A stretch of 64,000 nucleotides of DNA from JAZKFT01 sp965246935 (GCA_965246935.1 CBDFGC010000008.1:62001-126000), one strand, 5' to 3'. Shown: positions 1-9,463, numbered from the stretch's first letter. The notes: generated by a model not told the origin, from the letters alone. Numbers and translations: made by a program.

Positions 1-67
1 ATATAAGTATTTTAGGATAGATGGTAAATATCGACAGATAATAAAGCCGCAAGAATGTATTTGTATT

Positions 68-224
68 GGCCTTCAGAAAAAAGGCGTTAAGAAAATCAGG
101 TGTTCGTCCGTTAAGAAAAGAAATGCTGTTTGAGCCCTTAGAGCCTTCGCCCTCAAACGCTGTTACGGCGAGTTCATTTCTTTTTAGGATGAACACCTGA
201 TTTTTAGCCTTTTTTCTGAAAGCC
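68..224. repeat. Long imperfect palindrome, MITE-like
   Basis: The arms at about 68-125 and 175-224 are reverse complements with a few mismatches and small indels. Both contain the core ATCAGGTGTTC or its complement. Inside the loop a second pair, GTTTGAG (128-134) and CTCAAAC (152-158), can form an inner hairpin. The element could fold as one long stem of about 157 nt. It has no coding capacity. The rest of 1-361 is AT-rich leader in which I see no clear promoter. Whether it is mobile cannot be told from one copy. Confidence 0.6.
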
Positions 225-361
225 TTGATTTTTTTGTTTCTTTTTTCATCAAGGAAAAAAGAAAAAGATAAAAATGAAAACAAATTTTAAAATAAACACC
301 TGTATCTAAAATACTCGTTCATCAACATTGCATTAATCATTTTAAAACAAAAACCACCTGT

Positions 362-1144
362 ATGAATACCACCATAAAAACAAACGGAACCTACACTGCC
401 AATGGCTCTGAGCAATACCGCAAAGAAGTAGGCATGATGAACCTCGAAGCATTAATTGCCGAACGGGAAACCATATCCAGCAAGCCTTTCCCGGTAAGCG
501 ATGAGGAACTGCTGTCGAGGTTTGAAGAATTATATACCGGAGCGGTAAACGATGTGCTACGTGAATTCTGCCTGCTGAACCAGGCCTTGCCTAACCGGAT
601 TATTCCCCTGCGGGAATACAGAACAGTGGCTGGCTTTGCCTTTACCGTAAAAAGTGCGCCCAATGCAAAAGTGACCGGCGAAATGGAATTCCGTTCGCAA
701 ATGCTGGATGCCATGGTAGAGCATTCTTTTATTGTGTGGGACACCAGCAAGGACGAAAAAGCAACCCTGTGGGGCGGTGTAATGACGGCCACGGCAAAGG
801 GCAAGGGATTAAAAGCGGCCTGCATCGACGGTGGCATCCGGGATACCCATCAGATACTGGAAGCCGATTTCCCGGTGTTTTACAAGTACCGTACGTCCAA
901 TGGCAGCCTGGGCCGCTGCCTCATTACGCATTACCAAACCGTATTACAAATTGACGATGTTACCATCCGCCCCGGCGATATTGTATTAGGTGATATTGAT
1001 GGTGTTTTAATTGTGCCCCGTGACATTGCGTACGAAGTGCTGGTGAGGGCAGAAGAAATAAAAGAGAACGAAAAAAAGATTTTCGGCTGGGTAAAAGAAG
1101 GCCAGTCTGTACACGAAATCACCGAAAAAGGCGGATACTTTTAA
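362..1144 (+). CDS. RraA-family protein (4-hydroxy-4-methyl-2-oxoglutarate aldolase-like)
   Basis: Cytoplasmic RraA/MenG-like fold protein of 260 residues. The family signature is clear: a GGIRD motif at residues 157-161 (Arg160 and Asp161 match the substrate- and metal-binding pair), then a stretch ending NGSLGR, and a C-terminal GDIVLGDIDGVLIVP segment. Family members are Mg-dependent pyruvate aldolases or oxaloacetate decarboxylases, or inhibit RNase E in proteobacteria. A catabolic lyase role fits better here, because a 2-hydroxyacid dehydrogenase follows 5 nt downstream, very likely in the same operon. The first 25 residues are poorly conserved in type, so Met25 or Met26 could be the true start. 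The exact substrate cannot be deduced. Confidence 0.85.
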   Translation: MNTTIKTNGTYTANGSEQYRKEVGMMNLEALIAERETISSKPFPVSDEELLSRFEELYTGAVNDVLREFCLLNQALPNRIIPLREYRTVAGFAFTVKSAPNAKVTGEMEFRSQMLDAMVEHSFIVWDTSKDEKATLWGGVMTATAKGKGLKAACIDGGIRDTHQILEADFPVFYKYRTSNGSLGRCLITHYQTVLQIDDVTIRPGDIVLGDIDGVLIVPRDIAYEVLVRAEEIKENEKKIFGWVKEGQSVHEITEKGGYF

Positions 1145-1149
1145 GTTCT

Positions 1150-4068
1150 ATGGAAAGTCAGTTAGCAACATTGCAGCTTGCACTGGAAGGCAGTTTATTT
1201 TTCAACGAAACGGCTTACCACCAGGGCCAGTTACAGGCTTATTCCACCGATGCTTCCGTGTACCAGGAAAAGCCGCTGGCCGTGGCCATTCCCAAAAACG
1301 AAGCGGATATTGCCACACTGGTTCAGTTTGCCCGGCAACATACAATCACCCTTATTCCCAGGGCAGCCGGTACTTCACTGGCCGGGCAGGTAGTTGGCAG
1401 CGGGCTGGTAGTTGATATTTCTAAACATTTTAATAAGATCATCGAAGTAAATGAGGTTGAGCGATGGGTTAGGGTACAGCCAGGGGTAATCAGGGATGAT
1501 TTGAATGCGTACCTGAAACCCTTTGGCCTCCTGTTCGGCCCCGAAACATCTACTGCCAGCAGGGCGATGATTGGTGGTATGGTGGGTAACAATTCCTGCG
1601 GTCTGCATAGCATTGTCTGGGGTGCCGTACGTGATCATATTAGGGAAATAAGAGCAGTGCTAAGCGATGGTTCTATTGCATTTATCAATCATACGAATTT
1701 ATCAGGCAGTACAGATAATCCATTGCTGAATGAAATAATGGAACGCCTGTTTCACCTGCTCGGTAATGAGCGCAACCAGGCAACCATTAACCGTAATTTT
1801 CCAAAAAAAACAGTTGTACGAAGAAACACCGGCTATGCGTTGGACAGCCTGCTGAACATGCAGCCATTTACGCCGGACGGAGAAGCTTTTAATTTGTGTA
1901 AACTGATTGCCGGCTCCGAAGGAACACTCCTTTTTATAACAGAAGCGAAGCTGGGCCTGCTACCATTGCCGCCTGCAAATTCAGTGCTTGTTTGTGTGCA
2001 TTGTGTTTCGGTGAAGGAGGCTTTACAAGCCAATGCAACCGCACTGCTTTATCAACCAATGGCTTCGGAGTTAGTGGATAAATGTATCATGGATTATACA
2101 AAAGCCCATCCGTTATATAGTAAAAATCGCTTTTTTATAGAAGGTGATCCCGGCGCTATATTGATGGTAGAATTTATGGAGCCTGCTGCTGAACAGGCTG
2201 CTGCAAAAGCAAGTGCTTTAATTAAGGCTTTACAGGAAAATAGTTACGGCTATGCATACCCGGTTTTATACGGAGAGGAAGCAAAAATGGCCTGGGATGT
2301 ACGCAAGGCCGGGTTAGGTTTATTGCGAAATGCCGCCGGTGATGTGCAACCCGTCAACCTGATAGAAGATTGTGCCGTAGCGCCGGAAGATTTGCCTGCC
2401 TACATAGAAGACCTGCAGACCCTTTTACAAAAGTTCCATGTTTCTGCTTCGTACTATGCCCATGCAGGCGCCGGTGAGCTGCATGTAGAGCCGATGGTAA
2501 ATCTAAAATCGCCGGAAGGGGTTTTGCTGTTCCGGGCTATTTTACAGGAGACGGCTATATTAATAAAAAAATACAATGGTTCCTTATCCGGCGAGCATGG
2601 CGACGGCAGGTTGCGGGGCGAAATGATAGCTACCGTAATGGGCCAGGAAGTCATGCGTCTTTTTGAAGAAGTAAAGCAAATTTTTGACCCGGAAAACATT
2701 TTCAACAAGGGTAAAATAGTAGCCACGCCTGCTATGGATACGCACCTGCGGATGAACCAGGAAGGAAAAGAAAAATCCCTTTCCACGCATTTTAATTTTT
2801 CGGGCCAGGGTGGCATTACCCGGCTGGCAGAAAAATGTTCAGGGTCGGGTGATTGCCGCAAAACGGCTGTATCCGGCGGCATGATGTGCCCGAGCTATAT
2901 GGCTACCCGAAATGAGTTCGACAGTACCCGTGCCAGGGCAAATGTGCTGCGGCAATTTTTGACCAACGACGATGACCTGCAACCCTTTAACCATGAAGAA
3001 ATAAAGGAAGTGATGGACCTGTGCCTCAGTTGCAAAGGCTGCAAAACGGAATGCCCTTCCGGTGTGGACATTACCAAAATGAAAGCGGAATTTTTGCAGC
3101 AATATTATACGCTTAACGGTGTGCCGTTGCGTACAAAGCTAATTGCCGGTTTTTCAAAGCAAATGCGGCTGGCATCTTTTACACCATCCATTTATAATGC
3201 GGTCCTGTCAACGCCGTTTTTAAGGCGTACGATCAATAAACTCATTGGCTTTCATCCGGACAGAACCATGCCGCTGATAGCAAAAGAAACGCTGCGCAAT
3301 TGGTTTTCCCGAAGAAAAACAACACAAGGAAAACCACTGAAAAGGGTTTATTTTTTCTGTGATGAGTTCACCAATTACTTAGACGTTGCTATCGGCAAGA
3401 AGGCCATTTTTTTATTAGAGAAACTAGGCTATGAAGTAATCCTGCCCAACCACCTGGAAAGTGGAAGAACGTATTTGTCAAAAGGACTGGTAGCAAAAGC
3501 AAAAAGTATTGTAGAAGAAAATATAACCCTGTTGGCACCTGTAGTTTCGGAACATACGCCCTTAATAGGAATAGAACCTTCTGCTATTTTAACCCTGAGA
3601 GATGAATATCCAGACCTGGCTAATCCGGGCTTGTTGCAAGAAGCGAAACACCTGGCAAGGCATACGTACATGATAGACGAATTTCTGTATGATGAAATGC
3701 AAAAGGGACATATTAGAAAAGAACAGTTTACAACAGATACAAAACAAATTTCCCTGCATGTTCATTGTTATCAGAAAGTGTTGTCTTCCGCTACCTACAG
3801 CCGGTTTATTTTAAGTTTTCCAAAAAATTTTACGGTAACTGAAATACCCAGTGGCTGCTGTGGTATGGCCGGTTCTTTTGGATATGAAAAGGAACATTTT
3901 ACTATATCGCAACAGGTAGGCGAACTGGTGCTTTTCCCGGCAATCAGAAATCTAAAGAACAAAGAAATCGTGGCTGCATCCGGCACATCCTGCAGGCACC
4001 AGATAAAGGATGGGGTAGCGGTAAAGGCCTTTCATGCAGTAGAAATTCTGGCAGATGCCCTGTTATAA
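1150..4068 (+). CDS. FAD-binding and Fe-S-binding 2-hydroxyacid (D-lactate-type) dehydrogenase
   Basis: A 972-residue fused flavoprotein. The N-terminal half is a PCMH-type FAD domain (residues about 40-270, with the PRAAGTSLAGQ and GGMVGNNSCG motifs) followed by an FAD-oxidase C-terminal domain containing GEHGDGRLRGE. The C-terminal half carries Fe-S cysteines in CSGSGDC and CLSCKGCKTECP, then a CCG domain with GCCGMAGSFGYEKEH. This is the architecture of YdiJ-like D-2-hydroxyacid or D-lactate dehydrogenases, which pass electrons to the quinone pool. It is probably a peripheral membrane protein, with no signal peptide. It follows the RraA-like gene by 5 nt, so co-transcription is likely. The substrate may be D-lactate, glycolate or another 2-hydroxyacid linked to uronate use. 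Confidence 0.9.
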   Translation: MESQLATLQLALEGSLFFNETAYHQGQLQAYSTDASVYQEKPLAVAIPKNEADIATLVQFARQHTITLIPRAAGTSLAGQVVGSGLVVDISKHFNKIIEVNEVERWVRVQPGVIRDDLNAYLKPFGLLFGPETSTASRAMIGGMVGNNSCGLHSIVWGAVRDHIREIRAVLSDGSIAFINHTNLSGSTDNPLLNEIMERLFHLLGNERNQATINRNFPKKTVVRRNTGYALDSLLNMQPFTPDGEAFNLCKLIAGSEGTLLFITEAKLGLLPLPPANSVLVCVHCVSVKEALQANATALLYQPMASELVDKCIMDYTKAHPLYSKNRFFIEGDPGAILMVEFMEPAAEQAAAKASALIKALQENSYGYAYPVLYGEEAKMAWDVRKAGLGLLRNAAGDVQPVNLIEDCAVAPEDLPAYIEDLQTLLQKFHVSASYYAHAGAGELHVEPMVNLKSPEGVLLFRAILQETAILIKKYNGSLSGEHGDGRLRGEMIATVMGQEVMRLFEEVKQIFDPENIFNKGKIVATPAMDTHLRMNQEGKEKSLSTHFNFSGQGGITRLAEKCSGSGDCRKTAVSGGMMCPSYMATRNEFDSTRARANVLRQFLTNDDDLQPFNHEEIKEVMDLCLSCKGCKTECPSGVDITKMKAEFLQQYYTLNGVPLRTKLIAGFSKQMRLASFTPSIYNAVLSTPFLRRTINKLIGFHPDRTMPLIAKETLRNWFSRRKTTQGKPLKRVYFFCDEFTNYLDVAIGKKAIFLLEKLGYEVILPNHLESGRTYLSKGLVAKAKSIVEENITLLAPVVSEHTPLIGIEPSAILTLRDEYPDLANPGLLQEAKHLARHTYMIDEFLYDEMQKGHIRKEQFTTDTKQISLHVHCYQKVLSSATYSRFILSFPKNFTVTEIPSGCCGMAGSFGYEKEHFTISQQVGELVLFPAIRNLKNKEIVAASGTSCRHQIKDGVAVKAFHAVEILADALL

Positions 4069-4110
4069 ACGCAGTATTGCATTGGATAATTTAGATTGAT
4101 TTGCTACTGG

Positions 4111-4532
4111 GCATTGCCCTCACCCCCGGCCCCTCTCCACAGGTGGAGAGGGGTGACTCTGTGCAATTTCTAAATTAAATTATAGCTATGGTTTCTTACC
4201 GTTTGAATTTCATAAATAATTTTAAGAATTATATATTGTGAAACCAATGGTGAGTTTTATAATCAATAGGATATAGAGTCACCCCTCTCCACCTGTGGAG
4301 AGGGGCCGGGGGCAGGGCTGTTGCATTCTGGCGCTGGACTCTATCCGGTGCCGAAACGTTACTTATCTCAACTTGTTTTAAAGGGCCTATGGGGTGTGAA
4401 CTTCACCTGTTTTTTGCCACTTTATTGCTTTTTGAAGATAAGTAACAGGTATGCACCGCACAGAGTCCGGCGCAAGTGTGAGTGCGGCCCCAGAATGCAA
4501 CGGCCCTGGGGGCCGGGGGTGAGGGCAATGCC
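4111..4532. repeat. Nested inverted repeats between the dehydrogenase gene and uxuA
   Basis: The segment 4111-4166 and its near-perfect reverse complement 4275-4326 share a CCCCTCTCCAC/GTGGAGAGGGG core. A third partial copy lies at 4511-4532. A further complementary pair, about 4318-4345 with 4460-4503, shares the ATTCTGG / CCAGAAT blocks. The 641 nt between genes (4069-4709) thus hold several overlapping hairpins and no credible gene; the open frame 4321-4665 is made of repeat sequence. Such GC-rich CCCTCTCC repeats are common intergenic repeats in Bacteroidota. Confidence 0.6.
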
Positions 4533-4709
4533 AGCGCAACAGAAAGTTATATTTAAAACCCCTGTAAAATTAGCCTCTCCGCAAGTGGAGAGGGTTGCCT
4601 CGGCATATTTTTTAAACAATTTCAATCAGCAGGTCGCCTTTATTTATTTACCCAAACATCATTAGCTTTTGCGGAACATATTTTGACAACTTCACAAACG
4701 CAATCATTC

Positions 4710-5663
4710 ATGAAATTATCTTTTTTATTTTTCGGCAATACCCCCGATGAAAAATGGCAACTCTGCCGGCAAATGGGCATTGATGATGCCATCGCCAAAT
4801 TGGCCCCGGAACTCACCGGCCAGTTACCGCCTTGGGACTACGATTCCCTCTCCCGGTCGAAAGAAATTTTTGAAAAGGGAGGCTTCCGCTTACGGGGCCT
4901 GGAAGGCGACCAGATGGATATGACAAACATTAAGTTAGGGTTGGAAGGCAGGGAAAAAGATGCTGACCTGTATTGCAGGATGCTGGAGAATATGGGCAGA
5001 CTTGGTATAGATTTTATTTGTTATAACTTTATGTTTACCGGTTGGTACCGTACGCACAAAGCCATGCCAGAAAGAGGCGGTGCATTAGTGAGCGGATTTA
5101 ATTATGAAGCGGCATTACAAGAACCTGATAACCCCCATGCACCCGTTAGTGAAAACCAGGTTTGGGATGCCTATCAGTGGTTTATTGAACGGGTAATGCC
5201 GGTGGCCGAATCGGCTGGCGTTAAGATGGCTCTGCACCCCGATGATCCACCCATCAGCCCGGTTAATGGCATTGGGCGCATTCTCACTTCGGCGCAGGCT
5301 ATCCGCAAAGCATTGTCCTTTTCTACCAGCCCTTCTCACGGGCTTACCTTTTGCCAGGGTACGTACACTACTATGTGCGAAGATGTGGCCAGCCTGATAC
5401 AGGAATGGAAAGATAGTATTTTTTTTATGCATATCCGGGATGTAATTGGTACGCCGGATGATTTCAGGGAAACCTTTCACGACAATGGCCCTACGGACAT
5501 GTACCGGATGATGAAAGCGTATAAAGCAGCAGGATTTACCGGCCCCCTCCGCAGCGACCATGTGCCCACCATGGCCGGCGAAAGCAACGACCACGCAGGC
5601 TATGGAATGAAAGGTAATTTATTTGGTATTGGTTACATTAAGGGGTTAATGGATGCGTTGTAA
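4710..5663 (+). CDS. uxuA: Mannonate dehydratase
   Basis: UxuA-family TIM-barrel enzyme that dehydrates D-mannonate to 2-keto-3-deoxy-D-gluconate in glucuronate catabolism. The start at 4710 (ATG, MKLSFLFFGNT) is chosen over a TTG 27 nt upstream because homologues begin with this beta strand. The protein is 317 residues. Putative metal ligands lie in ALHPDDPP, FCQGTYT, FMHIRD and RSDHVPTM, matching the His/Cys/His/Asp set of the family. It is cytoplasmic. It would process glucuronate side-chain residues released from glucuronoxylan-like polymers, consistent with the GH10/GH3 locus further right. It is separated from the upstream operon by palindromic repeats and is followed by the Rhs region. 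Confidence 0.92.
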   Translation: MKLSFLFFGNTPDEKWQLCRQMGIDDAIAKLAPELTGQLPPWDYDSLSRSKEIFEKGGFRLRGLEGDQMDMTNIKLGLEGREKDADLYCRMLENMGRLGIDFICYNFMFTGWYRTHKAMPERGGALVSGFNYEAALQEPDNPHAPVSENQVWDAYQWFIERVMPVAESAGVKMALHPDDPPISPVNGIGRILTSAQAIRKALSFSTSPSHGLTFCQGTYTTMCEDVASLIQEWKDSIFFMHIRDVIGTPDDFRETFHDNGPTDMYRMMKAYKAAGFTGPLRSDHVPTMAGESNDHAGYGMKGNLFGIGYIKGLMDAL

Positions 5664-5817
5664 AAATATAATCATAACGTTTAAATGTTACTGATAAATT
5701 GTAGTGCCTAATAAAATACCGCAATATGATACTTAAATTCATAATATTGTCATTCTTCAGGTGTAAATGATTTTGGTATCCTAACGCATATTGGAAAGTA
5801 TTTTAATTCTATCATTG

Positions 5818-5838
5818 TGGTTCGTAAGACACGAACCA
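5818..5838. repeat. Palindromic repeat at the left edge of the Rhs array
   Basis: An 8-bp perfect stem TGGTTCGT / ACGAACCA encloses the loop AAGAC. The core TTCGTAAGACACGAA recurs at 35870-35888, and a variant (reverse complement TTCGTGAGACACGAA) at 15218-15242. Rhs homology starts only a few nt to the right, so this may mark a recombination junction. Confidence 0.6.
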
Positions 5839-5923
5839 GGGCGCCAGGAAGCCAACCGCACCGGAAAAGTTCCAAGGTAATTACAGCGACTTTGAAGAAG
5901 AAACCGGCTGGAATGACTTTGAG

Positions 5924-7015
5924 TTGAGAAGCTATGACCCCCAAATAGGCAGATGGCTGCAAAATGACCCTTATGGTGAGTTTACCAGCGGCTATATAGG
6001 GATGGGAAATGACCCTGTAAATAACATAGACCCAAGTGGTGGGGTTATCGAATCAGGGCTGTTTGCCGGAGCTACAGAATTAGGCAGATCAATCGCAATG
6101 ACATTAGGAGGTGCCATTATGGGACAAGCTATCCATGCGTTAACAGGTGGAGGAGTTAATTTTAACGGCGCATTAATTGGGGCTGCGGCGGGATTCGGCG
6201 CAAGTTTAGTTGCTTCTTTTAATTGGTCATATTTATTCAACGGTAGTAGTACACTTAATTTTTTTGTTACTGGTACTGAAGAATACATGAGTTCAACAGG
6301 TAAATTAGATGCACAAAGGTTAGATTTATTATGGGCTAAAACCAAGGCGATCTTCAGCTTTGGTAAATTAAGAATTATTAGAGCTAAAGATATGGAAGAT
6401 GCAGCACAACAAATAAAAGCCACACTTGAAGAAAAAGGAAAAACCTTAGGAAGCATAATTGTAAATTCTCATGCACATGCAGAAGTGTCAAAAGATGATG
6501 AAAGTGGACGAGATTATGATCCGCTAACATCTACTCTTGCTATAGGAAATGGAGATAATCCGGCCAATAGGTTAGATCCCGGGTCAGATATTGAAAATAA
6601 TGTTTTCTTAAAAACGTTAAGCCCTTATGTAACCAGTGCAACCAAATTTTTTGCGGGTAATTGTTGGGGAGGTGCGCCAGGAGGAAATCTTGAAATCCTT
6701 AAAAGAATGTCCCAAGTTGGTAATTGGAAAAATGCGACATTTTATGGAGAGGCTTCAGAAACAATCTCAGGATCATTACTTTTAAAAAACACTTACTCAG
6801 CCAGAGGTCATATTGACGTAGGCTTTTATGAAAGGGGTGGTGTTTACAATTTTAATGGGCCGGGTACAGGCGGACGAAAGCACCCAAATGTCACTTTCAA
6901 TCCTTATAAGGAAAAAAGTAATATGGGAGTATTCCAAGCTGTAAGAAATGGGCAGGTATTTAATCCCGGTACAGTTTATTTTAATAGAGGCGCTTCTATT
7001 TTCCCTACGAGATGA
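5924..7015 (+). CDS. Orphan Rhs C-terminal tip A: core fragment with a His/Cys toxin-like tail
   Basis: This is the 3' part of an Rhs/YD-repeat gene. Homology to the other copies begins near 5845, but the open frame starts only after a stop at 5825 and no ATG precedes the core; TTG 5924 is the first listed start. It has the RHS-associated core end (YDPQIGRW...NDPVNNIDPSGG, residues 4-40), then glycine-rich hydrophobic helices (about 45-100), then a unique tail. The tail has a hydrophobic strand ending SHAHA (His183, His185) and FFAGNCWGG (Cys247). A His followed about 64 residues later by a Cys after a hydrophobic strand resembles clan CD peptidases (caspase/CHAT-like). That is inference. The next gene overlaps its end by 4 nt. 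Expression is doubtful, as most of the Rhs shell is absent. Confidence 0.7.
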   Translation: MRSYDPQIGRWLQNDPYGEFTSGYIGMGNDPVNNIDPSGGVIESGLFAGATELGRSIAMTLGGAIMGQAIHALTGGGVNFNGALIGAAAGFGASLVASFNWSYLFNGSSTLNFFVTGTEEYMSSTGKLDAQRLDLLWAKTKAIFSFGKLRIIRAKDMEDAAQQIKATLEEKGKTLGSIIVNSHAHAEVSKDDESGRDYDPLTSTLAIGNGDNPANRLDPGSDIENNVFLKTLSPYVTSATKFFAGNCWGGAPGGNLEILKRMSQVGNWKNATFYGEASETISGSLLLKNTYSARGHIDVGFYERGGVYNFNGPGTGGRKHPNVTFNPYKEKSNMGVFQAVRNGQVFNPGTVYFNRGASIFPTR

Positions 7016-7746
7016 TACAAGTTATGAAAATTTTATTATTAGTAGTATTTACTTATTTTGTTTCACTGCCTTGCTTATCGCAGGAGAGGAAATTATATGG
7101 GAAAGATTTCGATTACAAACTCCTTGTTCCAAAAGATACATTTAATTATTCAGAAGGTTTGCCAAGTTATTATGTGTGCTGCACTTATAGCAATAATGTG
7201 TTAATTCATATTGATATTTTTCAAAAAGAAGATTGGATGAACCAACATCTTCATGTTGGTGCCGAAATAGTGTCAAAAGAAGGGCGTATATATTTTTTAT
7301 ATGGGGAAGGGAAAACAAGAAGTGGTGGTTATGGAAGATTATTTCCAAAAAAGATCAAAATGAGTGATACGGCTATGCTAAAAAACGATACGCTTATTTT
7401 TAAACGAACTACGCCTTATTCAGTACAATTACATTACGCAGTAAATATTTTTTCTGATTCCGTCACTATATACGATAAAAACTTTCCTCTCAATAAAAAG
7501 GGTACGGCTAAATCGTCATTGTCATCTTTTGTAAATTATACTCAATGGAATAATTTAAACAATTATTCTAGGTTTTATCTTATATCTCTATCTTTAAAAA
7601 AAAATGAAATAGTAAAAGCAAAAAAAATGATTTACGATGGGACAAAAGATTACAGTTTTGGATACTTACATAACCAGGAATTTTTTACAAAAAAAGGAAT
7701 ATCGGCTTCATTATTTTGGATAAAACATACCGGTAGTATATACTAA
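7012..7746 (+). CDS. Exported hypothetical protein, candidate immunity to tip A
   Basis: A 244-residue protein with no recognised family. It has an N-terminal signal peptide (hydrophobic residues about 5-22, ending near CLSQ), so it is predicted to be periplasmic or surface-located. The start overlaps the stop of the Rhs tip by 4 nt (ATGA), indicating translational coupling; a second ATG at 7024 (MKILLLVV) gives a more typical signal peptide. Its position directly after a toxin-like tail and its AT-rich composition, like the tail's, suggest an immunity protein. Homology is not evident by eye, so the role rests on position alone. Confidence 0.6.
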   Translation: MIQVMKILLLVVFTYFVSLPCLSQERKLYGKDFDYKLLVPKDTFNYSEGLPSYYVCCTYSNNVLIHIDIFQKEDWMNQHLHVGAEIVSKEGRIYFLYGEGKTRSGGYGRLFPKKIKMSDTAMLKNDTLIFKRTTPYSVQLHYAVNIFSDSVTIYDKNFPLNKKGTAKSSLSSFVNYTQWNNLNNYSRFYLISLSLKKNEIVKAKKMIYDGTKDYSFGYLHNQEFFTKKGISASLFWIKHTGSIY

Positions 7747-7810
7747 ATATCCGACTCCTTTTTATTGTGGCTTTTATATATGTTACAGCCCCGGCAATGC
7801 CAACAAGATA

Positions 7811-8578
7811 GGCCCTAACAAGCTGCTGAAAGTAATGGCAGGCGACCGGCTGGATATTGGGGTGAACTATTATTTCCGGGATATAACAAGTGTGCCACCA
7901 AGCGGCGATATTGTGCAAGGCGTATCCTCATTGCTGGTAAATCTATTAGGCGGTGCTACCTCCACCAGCAATGGGCATAGTTTTACATCGCCCACCAGTT
8001 TTTTTGGCAGCAGTAGTTACCTGGGCATGCGGGACTATTTGCAGAGCGGCCAGCAATACAATACGGCTAAGCCTAAAGCCTACATCAACTACCTGTTCTT
8101 CGATGAGAACCTAAATTATGTGCCCTACGATATTGCAACGGGCATGGGCAGCTACAGCAAGCAGGTAACCGATGCAGGCAACCACATGCAGCCTTTAGTG
8201 GCAGATAATATTACGGTGCCTAAAAACGGCTATGCCTTGGTGTATGTAAGCAACGAAAGCACCCAACAGGCTGTATATTTTGATAACTTAGCCGTTACCC
8301 ACACCCGCCGTAAAATCCTGGAAGAAACGCATTATTATGCCTATGGATTAAAGATTACTGCCATCAGCGGGCAGGCATTCCAGAAGCCAAGTGTTGCTGA
8401 TAAATTCCAGGGTGAGTACAGTGACTTTGAAGAAGAAACAGGCTGGAATGATTTTGAGCTTAGGAGCTATGACCCGCAGATCGGCAGGTGGTTGCAAAAT
8501 GACCCCTATGATGAATTTGAAAGTGGCTACATAGGCATGGCTAATGACCCTGTAAATAATGTTGATCCGGATGGTGGT
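7811..8578 (+). repeat. Rhs core repeat, copy B
   Basis: Direct repeat shared with 10421-11188 and, in decayed form, with 12806-13397. Its last part also occurs at 5845-6043. The three long copies all contain GGCCCTAACAAGCTGCTGAA at their left edge, and at the right the resemblance fades after the conserved Gly-Gly codons. Copy B extends a little further left (from about 7784). Copies B and C are identical for about 75 nt around 8149-8225 and 10759-10835, enough to support homologous recombination. Confidence 0.85.
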
Positions 8579-9463
8579 AGTATTTTTGGAAGCCTTGGAA
8601 ATGATATGTTGTTTGGTGCAGCAGTTGGAGCGATGGGTGGAATAGCTTATAATTTGCTAACTAAAAAAGATAATTGGAACAATGTTGCTATTGGGGCAGG
8701 ATTAGGATTAGGGGCAAGTTTTATAGTTGGTGGTGGTCTGAACTTTAAAGGCTCAGTAGATTTAGCAAAAGATGTAACACCTAAGACTTTGTATCAGTTA
8801 AATCTCATTGTATTACATGGTAGTACAACTTATGATGGTGCAGCTGGTGGCAAACTAGGAGGGCATGTAATGATAAATTTTAATACTAAGGTTGTTGGCT
8901 CCGGTGGTTTTCCAGATATAGATTTTAATGATGATGAAACTTATGGCTTTACAGGATGGGGTGGAAAGGACAAAAATAATGATATGGAAATCGGAAGAAA
9001 TGAATATAAAGAAGTCCCAATTTTACCAAGTGTGATACCTGGAACAAATATTTGGAATAGTCAAATACATAAAAGCGACCATTATGGTAGTTTTAGCCTA
9101 ATTAAAAGTGGGTTGAGAATGGAGCATGGAGTTAGTTCAAGTTTAGGTATTGCCACAATTTTTACTATTAATGTTGACAAGGAGAAATTCGATTTGCTTA
9201 AAGGGTGGTATGAGAAATATGCAAACACATCAGGAACAACTCCTTATCCATATACATTTTTAGGGAAAAAATGCACTTCATCATTATATGGGGAACTTAA
9301 AAAAGTTGGAGTAGTGAAAAATACATCTATCATAAATAGCTTTATAAATGCAATGAATCCTGGAGCACTTTATAAATATCTACAAAGACTAAAACTACCA
9401 AATATGCAAGTGCAAAATCTAAATGGATTGAATATAAAAGACTTTAACTTGTATGGAAAATAG
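7835..9463 (+). CDS. Orphan Rhs C-terminal tip B: core with a permuted-papain-like tail
   Basis: A 542-residue open frame. Rhs homology runs from upstream of ATG 7835 (about 7784, in frame) to residue 248 (RHS-associated core ending NDPVNNVDPDGG). Residues about 250-305 are glycine-rich hydrophobic helices. The remainder is unique and AT-rich. It has a GGHVMI motif (His344) and, 136 residues later, GKKCTSSLYG (Cys480). The order His then Cys, each next to a predicted strand or helix, resembles circularly permuted papain-fold enzymes (NlpC/P60, LRAT or DUF4105-like). This is a motif-level inference only. The gene end overlaps the next gene by 11 nt. Without the upstream Rhs shell it may be a silent donor cassette. 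Confidence 0.7.
   Translation: MAGDRLDIGVNYYFRDITSVPPSGDIVQGVSSLLVNLLGGATSTSNGHSFTSPTSFFGSSSYLGMRDYLQSGQQYNTAKPKAYINYLFFDENLNYVPYDIATGMGSYSKQVTDAGNHMQPLVADNITVPKNGYALVYVSNESTQQAVYFDNLAVTHTRRKILEETHYYAYGLKITAISGQAFQKPSVADKFQGEYSDFEEETGWNDFELRSYDPQIGRWLQNDPYDEFESGYIGMANDPVNNVDPDGGSIFGSLGNDMLFGAAVGAMGGIAYNLLTKKDNWNNVAIGAGLGLGASFIVGGGLNFKGSVDLAKDVTPKTLYQLNLIVLHGSTTYDGAAGGKLGGHVMINFNTKVVGSGGFPDIDFNDDETYGFTGWGGKDKNNDMEIGRNEYKEVPILPSVIPGTNIWNSQIHKSDHYGSFSLIKSGLRMEHGVSSSLGIATIFTINVDKEKFDLLKGWYEKYANTSGTTPYPYTFLGKKCTSSLYGELKKVGVVKNTSIINSFINAMNPGALYKYLQRLKLPNMQVQNLNGLNIKDFNLYGK

Noticed and set aside
2454..2882. Open frames on the strand opposite the FAD/Fe-S dehydrogenase
   Set aside because: Shadow frames of a clearly conserved gene.
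4321..4665. 114-codon open frame on the + strand between the dehydrogenase gene and uxuA
   Set aside because: It is built from palindromic repeat sequence and encodes no recognisable protein.
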